64,000 nucleotides of DNA from Microbacterium rhizomatis (lineage in GTDB: Bacteria > Actinomycetota > Actinomycetes > Actinomycetales > Microbacteriaceae), in contig NZ_VYSA01000002.1 in assembly GCF_008710745.1 (NCBI RefSeq), positions 682,001 to 746,000 on the forward strand, written 5' to 3'. The translations under genes and the position numbers were made by a program. Position 1 is the first letter of the stretch; the number at the start of each line of letters is the position of its first letter. Below the pieces are notes generated by a model that was not told the origin of the DNA, made no database searches, and was given only the letters and a program-made list of their open reading frames with translations. Of the stretch, positions 8,449 through 17,514 are shown piece by piece.

Positions 8449-9101
8449 GAGTGCGAGGCCGCCGAGAGGGACCGGAAGTGGGCCACGACGTCCTCGGCGT
8501 TGACGAGCGCGTCGCGCTGCAGGTAGGCGATGGCCTCGAGCGAGGCGGTGTGCGCTCGTTCGCTCGAGCCGCCCACCGCGTCCTGCACGACGCGAACGCG
8601 GTAGTCGTGCTGGTGTGCGTCTACGGCGGTGTAGTGGATGCACACATCCGTAAGACCGCCGATGAGGATGACGGTCTCCGCCTTGTACGCCTTCAGCACG
8701 ATCTCGAGCTCGGTGCCGAAGAACGCCGAGTACCGGCGCTTGCGGATCAGGAACTCCTGCGGGAGCGGCAGCAGCCACGCCGCGAGGTCGGTGCCGTCGT
8801 CGCCCTCGATGCAGTGCGGACCCTCGGCGCCGTCCAGCTCGCGGCCGATGTCGATGAGCGAGGGCTTGTGCACCTCCTGGATGAACACGACGGGGACTCC
8901 CGCTTCGCGCGCCGCGGTCACCAGGGCGAGCTGCCGGGGCGCGCGCTCGGCGCGGCCCCCCATGATCGGGATGCCGCCCTCGCCCGGGGCGCTCTGGCCG
9001 GTCCCGCCCTGGATGTCCACGACGATGAGCACGGGCTGCCCGACGATCTGCACGGCATCCGATGCCGAGGCGGTGGGGGCGGCGGGGGGTGTGGCGGTCA
9101 T
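8445..9101 (-). CDS. Isochorismatase-family cysteine hydrolase
   Basis: A 218-residue cysteine hydrolase. The Asp-Lys-Cys triad is visible: D29 in 'IVVDIQG', a Lys in 'FLIRKRRYSAF' and the nucleophilic Cys in 'GGLTDVCIHYTAVDA'. Family members include N-carbamoylsarcosine amidase, nicotinamidase and biuret hydrolase, so C-N hydrolysis is more likely here than true isochorismate cleavage. The start at 9101 was chosen because it overlaps the upstream stop (ATGA); the first 20 residues are a low-complexity Pro/Ala/Ser lead. Cytoplasmic, within the ten-gene operon. Confidence 0.9.
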   Translation of the reverse strand: MTATPPAAPTASASDAVQIVGQPVLIVVDIQGGTGQSAPGEGGIPIMGGRAERAPRQLALVTAAREAGVPVVFIQEVHKPSLIDIGRELDGAEGPHCIEGDDGTDLAAWLLPLPQEFLIRKRRYSAFFGTELEIVLKAYKAETVILIGGLTDVCIHYTAVDAHQHDYRVRVVQDAVGGSSERAHTASLEAIAYLQRDALVNAEDVVAHFRSLSAASHS

Positions 9102-10117
9102 GGGCGCTCCAGGAGTCTTCGGGGGTTGTCGATGAGAATGGTGCGGATGACGGATTCGTCGCCCCCCGCGATGTCGGTGATCGCCGGCCCGATCCGTGCG
9201 AAGAGGTGGTCGTACCCGTTCCCGCCGTTGCGACGGAGGTTCGCCTGCGCCCACACGTCCTGCGCGATGACGAGCTGGCCGCCGAAGCCCTCCGACAGGA
9301 GCCACTCGACCATCTCCAGGCGTTCACCATCGGTGGGATTGCGCATCGCCGGGCTGCCGTAGGAGAAGTCCGAGCCGAACGTGTCGTAGGCGAGCATCGC
9401 CCCGGCCTGCGCGATGTCGCGGTGATACGACTTGTCCCAGAACTCGTCGAGGTGGCCGATGATCACCCGATCGGCGCTCATCCCCTCGTCGAGGATCGCC
9501 TCGAGGACGGCGACGCCGCCCTTCCCGCGGAACGACTGGTGCGTGTAGACAGCCGCCCCGGTCTCGACGCCCGCCCGCGCTGCCGCCCGCACGACACGCC
9601 ATTCGGCGTCGGTGATGGGCCAGCTCGTGCCGATCTCGCCCAGGAGGGCCGGCCGGATGCCGGTGTGGCCGATACCGTCGACGAGCTGCGAGACGAGAGT
9701 CGCGGTGAGCTCGTCCACGGACGCGGATTTCACGTCGTCGGCCATCGTGTCCTCGACGTAGAACCCCGCCCCGACCATGACGTGCACGCCCGATCTGCGA
9801 GAGATCTCCGGCAGTTCCTCCAGGCGTCTGCCCATGCCGTCGAGCGTCAGCTCGAGCACGCCCGATCCTCCCGCCGACTTCACGAACGCCAGCTCCCGCG
9901 CGGCGACGTCGGGGTCGTGGAGGACGATGTTCTCGGGTACGGAGAGGAAGTTCCACCGGAGATAGGCCATGAGCTCCGGCCCCATCTCCACACCCGCCGG
10001 CGGAAGCTCGCTCGGCGGCTTGGCCCAGATGCGCAGATCGCTCAGCAGATGCTCGTGCATCGACGTCGGACCGAGCTCGTCGGCCTCGATCGGGCCGAGG
10101 ACGGTGTGGATGGGCAT
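9098..10117 (-). CDS. Phosphotriesterase-family metal-dependent hydrolase (copy 2)
   Basis: A 339-residue TIM-barrel hydrolase. Metal ligands are visible: H21 and H23 in 'MHEHLL', His in 'YTHQSF' and in 'GHLDEF', and Asp in 'VIAQDVWAQ'. At the bridging position it has a Glu ('LLGEIGTSW'), as in the E. coli phosphotriesterase-homology protein, rather than the carboxylated Lys of true phosphotriesterase. That points to a lactonase- or amidohydrolase-type role, not organophosphate hydrolysis. GAAGGGAATCC precedes the start at 10117. Its stop overlaps the next gene. Confidence 0.9.
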   Translation of the reverse strand: MPIHTVLGPIEADELGPTSMHEHLLSDLRIWAKPPSELPPAGVEMGPELMAYLRWNFLSVPENIVLHDPDVAARELAFVKSAGGSGVLELTLDGMGRRLEELPEISRRSGVHVMVGAGFYVEDTMADDVKSASVDELTATLVSQLVDGIGHTGIRPALLGEIGTSWPITDAEWRVVRAAARAGVETGAAVYTHQSFRGKGGVAVLEAILDEGMSADRVIIGHLDEFWDKSYHRDIAQAGAMLAYDTFGSDFSYGSPAMRNPTDGERLEMVEWLLSEGFGGQLVIAQDVWAQANLRRNGGNGYDHLFARIGPAITDIAGGDESVIRTILIDNPRRLLERP

Positions 10118-10135
10118 CCGGATTCCCTTCTGGAA

Positions 10136-11149
10136 CTACTCGCCGAAGATCGCGCGACGCGGATTGTCGGTGTGGATCTCACGGAGGACATCGGGGTCTA
10201 TGCCGCGCTCGAGGGCGATCGCCGCGAACTCCTCGAAGAGGAAGGTGTAGCCCGGTCCGCCGAGCGCGCGCAGGTGCGACCGCTGGCACACGTCCTGCGA
10301 GAGGAGGATGCGGTGCTGATACCCCGCCGCGATCAGCGTCTGGAGGTAGGCGATGCGCCGTTCGATCTGCGGCATCACGAGGGCCCCGCCGACGCGGCAC
10401 GTCATGAGGCAGTCGAACTCGACGAACGCGCCCTTCCGCAGCAGCTCGAGCGAATAGTCGGTGCTCTTGACCGTGTCGGCATGGCCGATCACGACCCGCG
10501 ACGGGTCGACCCCCTCCTCCACCATGATCTCGAGCTGCGCGATGCCGGTGGGAAAGGATGCCGCGTGGGTCGAGACCATGATCCCGGTCTCGCGGCTCGC
10601 CCGCGCCGCGGCCCGGAACGAGCGCTCCTCGACCGCGGTGATGTGCGAGAGGTCAGACGCGATCTCGCCGATGATCCCGGCGCGCACCCCCGTCCCCGGG
10701 ATCTCGTCGAGCAGATCGGCGATCAGGTAGTCGGCGATCTTGTTCGTCGAGTTGCGATCGAACCAGCGCGTGTCGAGGTAGGTCTCGTAGTAGTGCCCCG
10801 TGCCGAGGATGACCTGTACGCCCGTCGCCTCGGCCATGGCCTTCGTCGCCAGGACGTTGGCGACCGATCGCGACCCGGTGTCGGGGTTCTGCTGCATGAC
10901 GCGAAGATCGTCGCTCCACCCGATCGGCGCCGCGTAGTCGCTGAGCTCGCCGTTGGTCATGTCGATCAGCGTCGAGCCTCCGGCCGCGCTGAAGACCCGC
11001 AGCTCGTCCTCCATCTCGGACCACACGTTCAGGTAGCCGTCCTGCGGCGTCGTCCTGGTCATGTTGATGAAGACGTGCTCGTGCGGGAGCGTGACGCCCA
11101 GCTCGTCGGGAGCGAGCGGACCGGTGACGCTCTGGACGGCATCCATCAC
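10136..11149 (-). CDS. Phosphotriesterase-family metal-dependent hydrolase (copy 3)
   Basis: A 337-residue paralogue of the preceding protein. It shows 'LPHEHVF' (HxH), 'IIGEIASD' with the bridging Glu, 'STHAASF', 'GHADTVK' and 'LLSQDVCQR'. The start is either the GTG at 11149 or the adjacent ATG at 11146; both sit behind GGGAG. There are thus at least three family members in this locus counting the fragment at the left edge. Their divergence suggests successive or alternative substrates. Gap to the upstream aldehyde dehydrogenase is 13 bp. Confidence 0.9.
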   Translation of the reverse strand: MMDAVQSVTGPLAPDELGVTLPHEHVFINMTRTTPQDGYLNVWSEMEDELRVFSAAGGSTLIDMTNGELSDYAAPIGWSDDLRVMQQNPDTGSRSVANVLATKAMAEATGVQVILGTGHYYETYLDTRWFDRNSTNKIADYLIADLLDEIPGTGVRAGIIGEIASDLSHITAVEERSFRAAARASRETGIMVSTHAASFPTGIAQLEIMVEEGVDPSRVVIGHADTVKSTDYSLELLRKGAFVEFDCLMTCRVGGALVMPQIERRIAYLQTLIAAGYQHRILLSQDVCQRSHLRALGGPGYTFLFEEFAAIALERGIDPDVLREIHTDNPRRAIFGE

Positions 11150-11162
11150 AGTGCTCTCCCAC

Positions 11163-12620
11163 TCACAGCGCCACGACCACGCTCTTGGACTCGAGGAATC
11201 CGCGCAGGCCCTCTTCGCCCAGGTCGCGGCCGAGCCCCGATTCTCCGACGCCGCCGAACGAGAGTGCGGGGTCGAAGACGTTGTAGGTGTTGATCCACAC
11301 CGTCCCGGCGTGGATCGCGTCGGCCATGCGGTGGGCGCGCGAGAGGTCCTTCGTCCAGACGCCGGCCGCCAGGCCGTAAGCGGTGTCGTTGGCGATGCGG
11401 ACGGCGTCCGCCTCGTCGTCGAACGGGATCACCCCGACGACGGGGCCGAAGATCTCTTCCCGGGCGATCTTCATGTCGTTCGTCACTCCGGTGAAGAGCG
11501 TCGGCTCGACGTAATAGCCCGGGCCGCGCGTGCCACCGCCCGTCACGAGAGTCGCGCCTTCGGCCACTCCGTCGGCGATGTAGCCGAGCACGCGCTCGCG
11601 CTGCTCCTCCGAGACGAGCGGGCCGACCGTGATGCCTCCGGCGAGCCCGTCGCCGACCGGCACGGCCTGTACGGCACGGGTCAGTCGCTCGGTCATCTCG
11701 CCGAGGATCGATCGCTGCACGAGCAGCCGGCTGCCCGCGGTGCACATCTGACCCGAGTGCCCGAACGAGGCGCGCATCGCGGTCAGCACCGCGGCGTCGA
11801 GGTCGGCGTCCGCGAAGACGATGTTCGGGCTCTTCCCACCGAGTTCGAGCGTGAGCCGCTTGAAGTCGCCCGCGGCGGCCAGCATGACGCTGCGGCCGAC
11901 CTCGGTCGACCCGGTGAACGACACCTTCGCGATGCCCGGGTGCGCGGTGAGCGCCGCGCCCACACGGCCGTCGCCGGTCAGCACGCTGAGGACGCCTTCG
12001 GGCACACCCGCCTCATGAATGAGCCGCGCCAGGCGCAGCAGCGTGAGCGGTGTGTCTTCCGCGGGCTTGGCGACGATCGTGCACCCGGCGGCGAGGGCAG
12101 GCGCGAGCTTGAACGAGGCCGTCATGATCGGGAAGTTCCAGGGCAGGATGACGGCGACAGGCCCGACCGGCTCGAGCACCGTGTAGACGTGGTGCCCACC
12201 ACCGTCGATCGGGATGACGGTCCCGGTGAGCCGCGACGGCGCGCCCGCGAAGTGACGGAACGTCCGCGCCGCGGTGGCCGTGTCGGCGCGCGACCGCTCG
12301 ATCGGCTTGCCGTTGTCTCGCGTCTCGAGGATCGCCAGCTCTTCGAGGTTCTCCTCGATGAGGTCGGCGATCCGGTTGAGGATCCGGGTCCGCTCGAGGG
12401 GCACCATGCCGCGCCAGCGCCGATCCTCGTGGGCGGCGACCGCGGCGGCGACGGCGGCATCGACATCCGCCGCTGTCGCCTGGGCGACCGTCGTCAGCAC
12501 CTCTTCGGTGGCGGGATCGATGATGTCGAGGGTCTCGCGCTCATCGAGCGCCACCCACTCCGCTCCCCTGAGGAACGGCTCGTAGGCCGACAGCGCGGGA
12601 AGCGTGCTCCTGATGCTCAT
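11163..12620 (-). CDS. NAD(P)-dependent aldehyde dehydrogenase (betaine-aldehyde-dehydrogenase-like)
   Basis: A 485-residue class I/II aldehyde dehydrogenase. The general base E259 ('LELGGKSPN') and catalytic C293 ('GQMCTAGSR') are both present, as is the cofactor-binding stretch 'FTGSTEVGR'. GGAGAAACAC precedes the start at 12620. It would oxidise the aldehyde produced by the GMC oxidoreductase or by the amine oxidase of the second operon to a carboxylic acid. Aldehyde specificity is not readable from sequence. Confidence 0.94.
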   Translation of the reverse strand: MSIRSTLPALSAYEPFLRGAEWVALDERETLDIIDPATEEVLTTVAQATAADVDAAVAAAVAAHEDRRWRGMVPLERTRILNRIADLIEENLEELAILETRDNGKPIERSRADTATAARTFRHFAGAPSRLTGTVIPIDGGGHHVYTVLEPVGPVAVILPWNFPIMTASFKLAPALAAGCTIVAKPAEDTPLTLLRLARLIHEAGVPEGVLSVLTGDGRVGAALTAHPGIAKVSFTGSTEVGRSVMLAAAGDFKRLTLELGGKSPNIVFADADLDAAVLTAMRASFGHSGQMCTAGSRLLVQRSILGEMTERLTRAVQAVPVGDGLAGGITVGPLVSEEQRERVLGYIADGVAEGATLVTGGGTRGPGYYVEPTLFTGVTNDMKIAREEIFGPVVGVIPFDDEADAVRIANDTAYGLAAGVWTKDLSRAHRMADAIHAGTVWINTYNVFDPALSFGGVGESGLGRDLGEEGLRGFLESKSVVVAL

Positions 12621-12669
12621 GTGTTTCTCCTTCTCGGCGAGGCAGAGCCTCGACGGGTGCCGATTCGGG

Positions 12670-14199
12670 TCAGACGATGCCGAAGTACTCGCGCTGCTCC
12701 CAGTCGGAGACGTGGCGGAGATATCGGGCGAACTCGGCGCGCTTGATCGTCGCGTACCAGTCCACCACGGCGTCGCCGAAGGCGGTACGGAAGGCCTCGT
12801 CGGCCACGAGCGCATCGATCGCGGCGCCGAGATTCGTCGGCAGCGGCTCAGCCGCGGCGGCATACGGCTCGGTCGTCGGGGCGGGCGGGATCAGTCCGCG
12901 ATCGACCCCGTCCATGCCGCTGACCAGTTGCGAGGCGATATAGAGGTAGGGGTTGGCCGCCGGCTCGCCCGAGCGGTTCTCGAGCCTGGTGGCCGGGTCG
13001 CCGGTCGACCCCACGGCACGGATCATGGCGCCCTTGTTGTCGATCCCCCACGCGATCCGGTCGGGCGCGAGCGAGAAGGGCTGGTAGCGCTTGTAGCCGT
13101 TGACCGTCGGTGTCGCGAAGGCGGAGGATGCCGCGGCATGCGCCAGGAGGCCCGCGAGGTAGCTTGAACCGAGCAGCGAGAGCACGGTGCCCGGGGCATC
13201 GGGCACGAAGGCGCCCGATCCCGATTCGAGCTCGTAGAGCGACTGGTGCAGGTGCCATCCGGTCGACGCGCCGTCGGCGCCCTGGGGGCGCGACATGAAC
13301 GTCGCGTGATAACCGAGTCGCGCGCAGATGCTCCGCACGGCAGCGCGGCACATCACGACCGCGTCGGCGATCTCGGCGGCATCCCCCGCCTCCATCGTCA
13401 GTTCGAACTGGCTCGGACCGAACTCGAGCTCGATCGACCGCAACGGCAGATCGAGGCGCGTGAGCCCGTGGTAGAGCGCGTCGACGAGGGGCTGCATCGC
13501 ATCGAGCCCCTCCTCGTGCAGGAGCTGCGCTCCGCGGGTGGTGGGATGCGTGCGGCTCGGCGCTCCGGGGCGACCGGGCGCGCCGACGTGCTCGACGTCG
13601 AGCTCCTGCCCATCGGTCCGGTAGACGTGGAACTCGAGCTCCGCGCCGACGCGCATGCCGAGTCCCCGCGCGCTCAGGGCGTCGAGCTGCGTGCGCAGGA
13701 GCGTGCGCGTGCAGAACGGCACGATGCCTCCATCGGGGAACCGTACGTCGCAGAGCACCATCGCGGTGTGCTCGGTCCACGGCAGGACCCGGAAGGTCGT
13801 CGGGTCGGGGACGAGCACGACGTCTCCGGCTCCGCTGAAGCCGCTCACTCCGACGCCGGTCTCGGCGGCGAACACCGAGTAGACCGACTGGCCTGACGTG
13901 TCCTTCAGCAGCAGAGAGCTGGGCGCCGTGACGCCGGAGCGCAGGGCGGTCGGCACGGCGGCCCTGGTGAGGGTCTTGCCGCGAAGGATGCCGTGCTGAT
14001 CGACGAACGAGAACCGCACCATCTCGATTCCGAGCTCGTCCATGACTCGGCGCATCTGACCCGCGGCGGCGTACTGCGCCTCATCCCACAGATCGTGCTT
14101 CTCGATGAATCCGCCCCGGTCCTTCGGCAGCATCGGGCGTGCGGAGACGCCCCCGCCGCCCTCGGCCACGGGTCGCTCGTCGACGTTGCGCTCATGCAT
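12670..14199 (-). CDS. Glutamine-synthetase-family ligase (gamma-glutamylamine synthetase-like)
   Basis: A 509-residue protein with the type I glutamine synthetase fold: an N-terminal beta-grasp part ('FVDQHGILRGKTL'), then the active-site elements 'GAELEFHVY', 'EFGPSQFELTM', 'WHLHQSLYE', 'NGYKRYQPFSLAPDRIAWG' and 'RLENRSGEPAANPYLY'. It is more like the PuuA/IpuC/aniline-type ligases that join glutamate to amines than housekeeping GlnA, which fits its place in a catabolic operon. The likely reaction is ATP-dependent gamma-glutamylation of an amine. Its start overlaps the Rieske gene stop by 8 bp. Specificity is inference. Confidence 0.85.
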   Translation of the reverse strand: MHERNVDERPVAEGGGGVSARPMLPKDRGGFIEKHDLWDEAQYAAAGQMRRVMDELGIEMVRFSFVDQHGILRGKTLTRAAVPTALRSGVTAPSSLLLKDTSGQSVYSVFAAETGVGVSGFSGAGDVVLVPDPTTFRVLPWTEHTAMVLCDVRFPDGGIVPFCTRTLLRTQLDALSARGLGMRVGAELEFHVYRTDGQELDVEHVGAPGRPGAPSRTHPTTRGAQLLHEEGLDAMQPLVDALYHGLTRLDLPLRSIELEFGPSQFELTMEAGDAAEIADAVVMCRAAVRSICARLGYHATFMSRPQGADGASTGWHLHQSLYELESGSGAFVPDAPGTVLSLLGSSYLAGLLAHAAASSAFATPTVNGYKRYQPFSLAPDRIAWGIDNKGAMIRAVGSTGDPATRLENRSGEPAANPYLYIASQLVSGMDGVDRGLIPPAPTTEPYAAAAEPLPTNLGAAIDALVADEAFRTAFGDAVVDWYATIKRAEFARYLRHVSDWEQREYFGIV

Positions 14200-15526
14200 C
14201 GATCGACACCTCGACGCTCGGCTGCGCGGCCCACGGGGATGCCTGGCGACGCTCGTGCTCCCGCTCGATCCAGCGCGTCTGCCACGCGTCGTTGGCGGCG
14301 ATGGTGTCCATCGCGAGCGGACCGGTGAGTGCCGCCGCCTCGTCGTCGCTGACGGGGTGCGAGGGCACCTGCCCGCCGGCCGCGAAGGCGTCGATGGCGC
14401 GCAGCAGCATGCGCCGATTGGCGGTGACCGCTCGGTCTGACACCCCGAGTCGCTCGACCGTGCGGTCCTGTATCGGGCCCATGCTCTCGACCGCCCACTG
14501 ATCGTGGACGTTGATGTCCAGGCCCATGCCGGTGTAGGTCAGCTCTTGCTGCTCACGAGGATCGAAGCCCCAGTTGTTGCTGCGGTTGCGCAGCGGGCGG
14601 TAGTCGGGCAGGCTCACGCCTTCGAGACGCTGCTGCAGAAGGGTCTCTTTGTCGGTCGGCTCGGCGAAGTCGTAGAAGATCATGAACCAGTAGTGGTTCT
14701 CGTCGTCGATCGGCACGTGCCACTGCGTGAAGACCTTCGAGTTGCCGAACGGCACGACGAAGGCGTTCGGGAACATGAGGTTCGTGACGCGGACGTGCTT
14801 GATGTCTTCGGTCAGCTGGCGGATCGCGAACACGCGGAGGCCGTGGTCGGCGCTCTCGACCTCGATGTCGGGGCGGAAGCTCTCGCCGACCAGCATCGAC
14901 AGCTTCTTGCCGGTGCCCTCGACCTCTTCACTGAACTGCTGGCCGTACACCTCGCGCGGGTCTTCCTGGATGAAGCGGTGCAGGAACGACACGTGACTCG
15001 GATCGATGCCGCCCTCGAGCCCCTGCAGGTAGTTGCACTCCCACAGACCCTTGAACGCGAACGTGTACTCGTCGGGGGCGATGAAGCAGTCGTACGCGGG
15101 GAACGGCGGCGGGTCGCCCGCACCCATGTAGGCGAAGATCAGGCCGTTCTTCTCGATGCACGGGTAGTTCGCGATGCGGATCTTGCCGAGGAACTGGCTG
15201 TGCTCGGGCTCGGCGGGCTGGTCGATGCAGCGCCCCTCGGCGTCGTAGAGCCAGCCGTGATAGAGGCACCGGAGGCCGTCCTCCTCGAGCCGGCCATACG
15301 ACAGGTCGACACCGCGATGCGCGCAGAAGCGGCTGATGAGACCCCAGCCCTTCGACTTCTTGAAGAGCACGAGGTCTTCGCTCATGATCCGGATGGCCTT
15401 GACCGGCCGCTCCCCCGGCATCTCGGAGACGAGCCCCACGGGCTGCCAGTACGAGCGCAGCAGCACGCCCAGCGGGGTACCCGGGCCCGAGCGGGTGATC
15501 TTCTCGTTGTCTTCCTGCTTCAGCAT
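14192..15526 (-). CDS. Rieske non-heme iron oxygenase, phthalate-dioxygenase type
   Basis: A 444-residue oxygenase alpha subunit. The Rieske [2Fe-2S] ligands are C68, H70, C87 and H90 ('CAHRG...CLYHGW'), and the mononuclear iron site is D175-x2-H178-x4-H183. No beta subunit is nearby, as expected for the phthalate 4,5-dioxygenase/demethylase branch, which works with an FMN/[2Fe-2S] reductase; that partner is at 15618-16562. Members hydroxylate aromatics or remove N- or O-methyl groups. First gene of the ten-gene operon, 17 bp downstream of operator C. GGGAG precedes the start. Confidence 0.93.
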   Translation of the reverse strand: MLKQEDNEKITRSGPGTPLGVLLRSYWQPVGLVSEMPGERPVKAIRIMSEDLVLFKKSKGWGLISRFCAHRGVDLSYGRLEEDGLRCLYHGWLYDAEGRCIDQPAEPEHSQFLGKIRIANYPCIEKNGLIFAYMGAGDPPPFPAYDCFIAPDEYTFAFKGLWECNYLQGLEGGIDPSHVSFLHRFIQEDPREVYGQQFSEEVEGTGKKLSMLVGESFRPDIEVESADHGLRVFAIRQLTEDIKHVRVTNLMFPNAFVVPFGNSKVFTQWHVPIDDENHYWFMIFYDFAEPTDKETLLQQRLEGVSLPDYRPLRNRSNNWGFDPREQQELTYTGMGLDINVHDQWAVESMGPIQDRTVERLGVSDRAVTANRRMLLRAIDAFAAGGQVPSHPVSDDEAAALTGPLAMDTIAANDAWQTRWIEREHERRQASPWAAQPSVEVSIDA

Positions 15527-15542
15527 GGCGCGACTCCCGTTG

Positions 15543-15584
15543 GTATCCGATTTCTATCTGATTGTATCCACATTGCGTGTATCC
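15543..15584 (-). promoter_or_regulatory. Paired operator, site C (GGATAC variant)
   Basis: GTATCC (GGATAC on the minus strand) occurs at 15543-15548 and 15564-15569, again 21 bp apart, and a third copy lies at 15579-15584. The site is 17-58 bp upstream of the Rieske gene. It differs from the other four sites by one base in the hexamer, which could mean weaker or differently timed control of the long operon. Confidence 0.6.
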
Positions 15585-15617
15585 ACGTGGTGATGGTCCG
15601 CATTGTGATGGCCCGCA

Positions 15618-16562
15618 TCAGGCGTCCAGGACGAGAAGCGGGCAGGCCGCGCGCGAAACGCAGACCATCATGCAGTCGTTGGCGGCGCGCTCCTGCTTGG
15701 TGAGCACGAGATCCCGGTGGTCGACCTCGCCCGAGAGCACGCCGGTCTCGCAGCTTCCACAGATCCCCTCTTCGCAGTCCGAGAGCACGTCCACGCCGAC
15801 CGAGCGCATCGCTTCGAGCACGCTCACGCCCTCGACCACCTCGACGTCGACGCCTGTGCGCTCGAGCCGCACGACGAACGAACCCGTCTGATCGGATGCC
15901 TCGACCTCGGGCGCCGCGAAGTACTCGAAGCGCAGCCGGTCGCCGTCGGGCAGCAGTTCGCGCAGCTCGCCCAGCATCCGCTCCGGTCCGCACGCATAGA
16001 CCAGGCCCGCGGGATGGGCGGCGAGGAGGGCGGGCAGATCCGCCCGATCGCCTGCATCACGCGGCATCACGACGACGTTCTCGCCGTACCCGCGCAGCTC
16101 GTCGAGGAACGGCATCCGCTCAGCGGTCGCTCCGAGGTAGACCAGGGTCCACGTCGCGCCGCTCTCGCGCGCCCGGCGGACCATCGGCAAGAGCGGGGTG
16201 ATGCCGATGCCCCCGGCGATGAAGAGGTATTCGGAGGCGCCCTCGAGCACGAAGTGGTTGCGCGGCCCGCGCACTTCGACGGTGTCGCCCGGCCGGAGCG
16301 TCCGATGCACGTACGACGAGCCGCCTCGACTCTCGTGCTCTTCCAGGACCGCGATGCGGAGCGCCCCATCCTCCGGTGCACCCCACAGCGAGTACTGGCG
16401 CACGGGCACCCCGGGGATCACGAGGTCGATGTGGGCACCGGGCTCCCACGTCGGGAGGGCGCCCTCGACCGGGACCAGCTCGACGCTGAGCACACCGGTG
16501 GCAGCGACGGTCATGCTCCGGACGCGTGCGGGCACGTCCGGTGATTCCTCGTGCGACGTCAT
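15618..16562 (-). CDS. Phthalate-dioxygenase-type reductase (FMN, NAD(P)H, [2Fe-2S])
   Basis: A 314-residue electron-transfer protein: an FMN-binding barrel with 'RQYSLWG' (R55, Y57, S58), an NAD-binding domain with 'GGIGITP' and 'ACGPERM', and a C-terminal plant-type ferredoxin domain with C263-x4-C268-x2-C271-x29-C301. It passes electrons from NADH to the Rieske oxygenase encoded just downstream. It has its own operator (site D), and 91 bp with operator C separate the two genes, so stoichiometry may be set separately. The only SD-like sequence is AGGA inside the operator. Confidence 0.93.
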   Translation of the reverse strand: MTSHEESPDVPARVRSMTVAATGVLSVELVPVEGALPTWEPGAHIDLVIPGVPVRQYSLWGAPEDGALRIAVLEEHESRGGSSYVHRTLRPGDTVEVRGPRNHFVLEGASEYLFIAGGIGITPLLPMVRRARESGATWTLVYLGATAERMPFLDELRGYGENVVVMPRDAGDRADLPALLAAHPAGLVYACGPERMLGELRELLPDGDRLRFEYFAAPEVEASDQTGSFVVRLERTGVDVEVVEGVSVLEAMRSVGVDVLSDCEEGICGSCETGVLSGEVDHRDLVLTKQERAANDCMMVCVSRAACPLLVLDA

Positions 16563-16565
16563 GAA

Positions 16566-16593
16566 TGGATCCTATCATCACCTTTCTGGATCC
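16566..16593. promoter_or_regulatory. Paired GGATCC operator, site D, divergent region
   Basis: TGGATCC at 16566-16572 and 16587-16593, 21 bp apart, in the 142-bp gap between the reductase start (16562) and the GntR start (16705). The second copy is TGGATCCAATATT. The position suits repression of the reductase and autoregulation of the regulator. On the minus strand a TGATAG -10-like element lies between the two hexamers. Confidence 0.75.
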
Positions 16594-16704
16594 AATATTG
16601 CAGGTTGTGTGGCCAGACCGCGTCATTCTGTATGACATCGGCACCCGTCTGGTACCGTTCCAAACGCGCGGCACACTGTGCGCAGGATGCGGAGACCCAG
16701 GCAT

Positions 16705-17421
16705 ATGCCCACCACGGATGACACGATCACGACCGAGGCGACGGGGCATGCGCTCGTCGACGAGATCGCGGCGAAGATCCGGGCGAGGATCATGTCGGGC
16801 GACATCCCGATCGGTGCGCAGCTGCGCCAGGCCGAGCTCGCGAGCGACTTCGGCGTCAGCCGCACCCCGGTGCGCGAGGCGCTCCGGCAGCTGCAGACGG
16901 GCGGCCTGATCGACGTCGTCCCCAATCGCGGTGCCGTCGTGCGCGTGCCCGCCCCGTGGGAGGTGCGCGAGGCCTACGAGGTGCGAGCCGAGCTCGAAGC
17001 CCTCGCTGCCGCGCGCGCGGTCGACCGCATCTCCGCCGACGACCTGGAACGACTCCGCGTCGCGAACCAGGAGATGTTCGACCACCCCCTCACCTCACCG
17101 GACGACGTCTCGGGAGCGGAGAGCCGCCGCGAGAACGACGTGTTCCACAACACGATCACGACAGTCTCGGCCAACCAGCGACTCGCGCGATCGATCGATG
17201 AGATCAACGAGACGTTCCCTCGCAACGTGTCGGCGCAGCTGCTCGTGGGCGACCCGCGTCACCGCGAGGAGAACTACCGCGAGCACCTGCGCATCATCGA
17301 GGCGATCGCCGCTGGCGACGCCGAACTTGCCGGCCGCGAGATGCGCGAGCACGTGATCAAGGCCGGCGAGCACCTCGCACGCTGGTACGAGCAGCGCTCG
17401 TCCACCGTCTTCCGCGGCTGA
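16705..17421 (+). CDS. GntR-family transcriptional regulator, FCD subfamily
   Basis: A 238-residue regulator with a winged helix-turn-helix at about residues 20-75 ('AELASDFGVSRTPVREALRQL') and a C-terminal FCD ligand-binding domain (about 80-225). The FCD domain keeps the likely metal ligands in 'ENDVFHN', 'YREHLRI' and 'REHVIKA'. Start chosen at 16705 behind CGGAGACCC; in-frame upstream starts would add about nine basic residues. It is divergent from the reductase and is the obvious candidate to bind the paired GGATCC sites, since FCD regulators bind palindromes of this TTGGATCCAA kind. Ligand unknown, perhaps a carboxylic pathway intermediate. Confidence 0.92.
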   Translation: MPTTDDTITTEATGHALVDEIAAKIRARIMSGDIPIGAQLRQAELASDFGVSRTPVREALRQLQTGGLIDVVPNRGAVVRVPAPWEVREAYEVRAELEALAAARAVDRISADDLERLRVANQEMFDHPLTSPDDVSGAESRRENDVFHNTITTVSANQRLARSIDEINETFPRNVSAQLLVGDPRHREENYREHLRIIEAIAAGDAELAGREMREHVIKAGEHLARWYEQRSSTVFRG

Positions 17422-17514
17422 CGCTCGCAGCCCACGGCTTCACCTCTGCGCTTTCACAGGCCCGGACGACCCCGACCTCCCTCGTCCCACCGATGAGGTG
17501 GAGAGAATGGGGTG

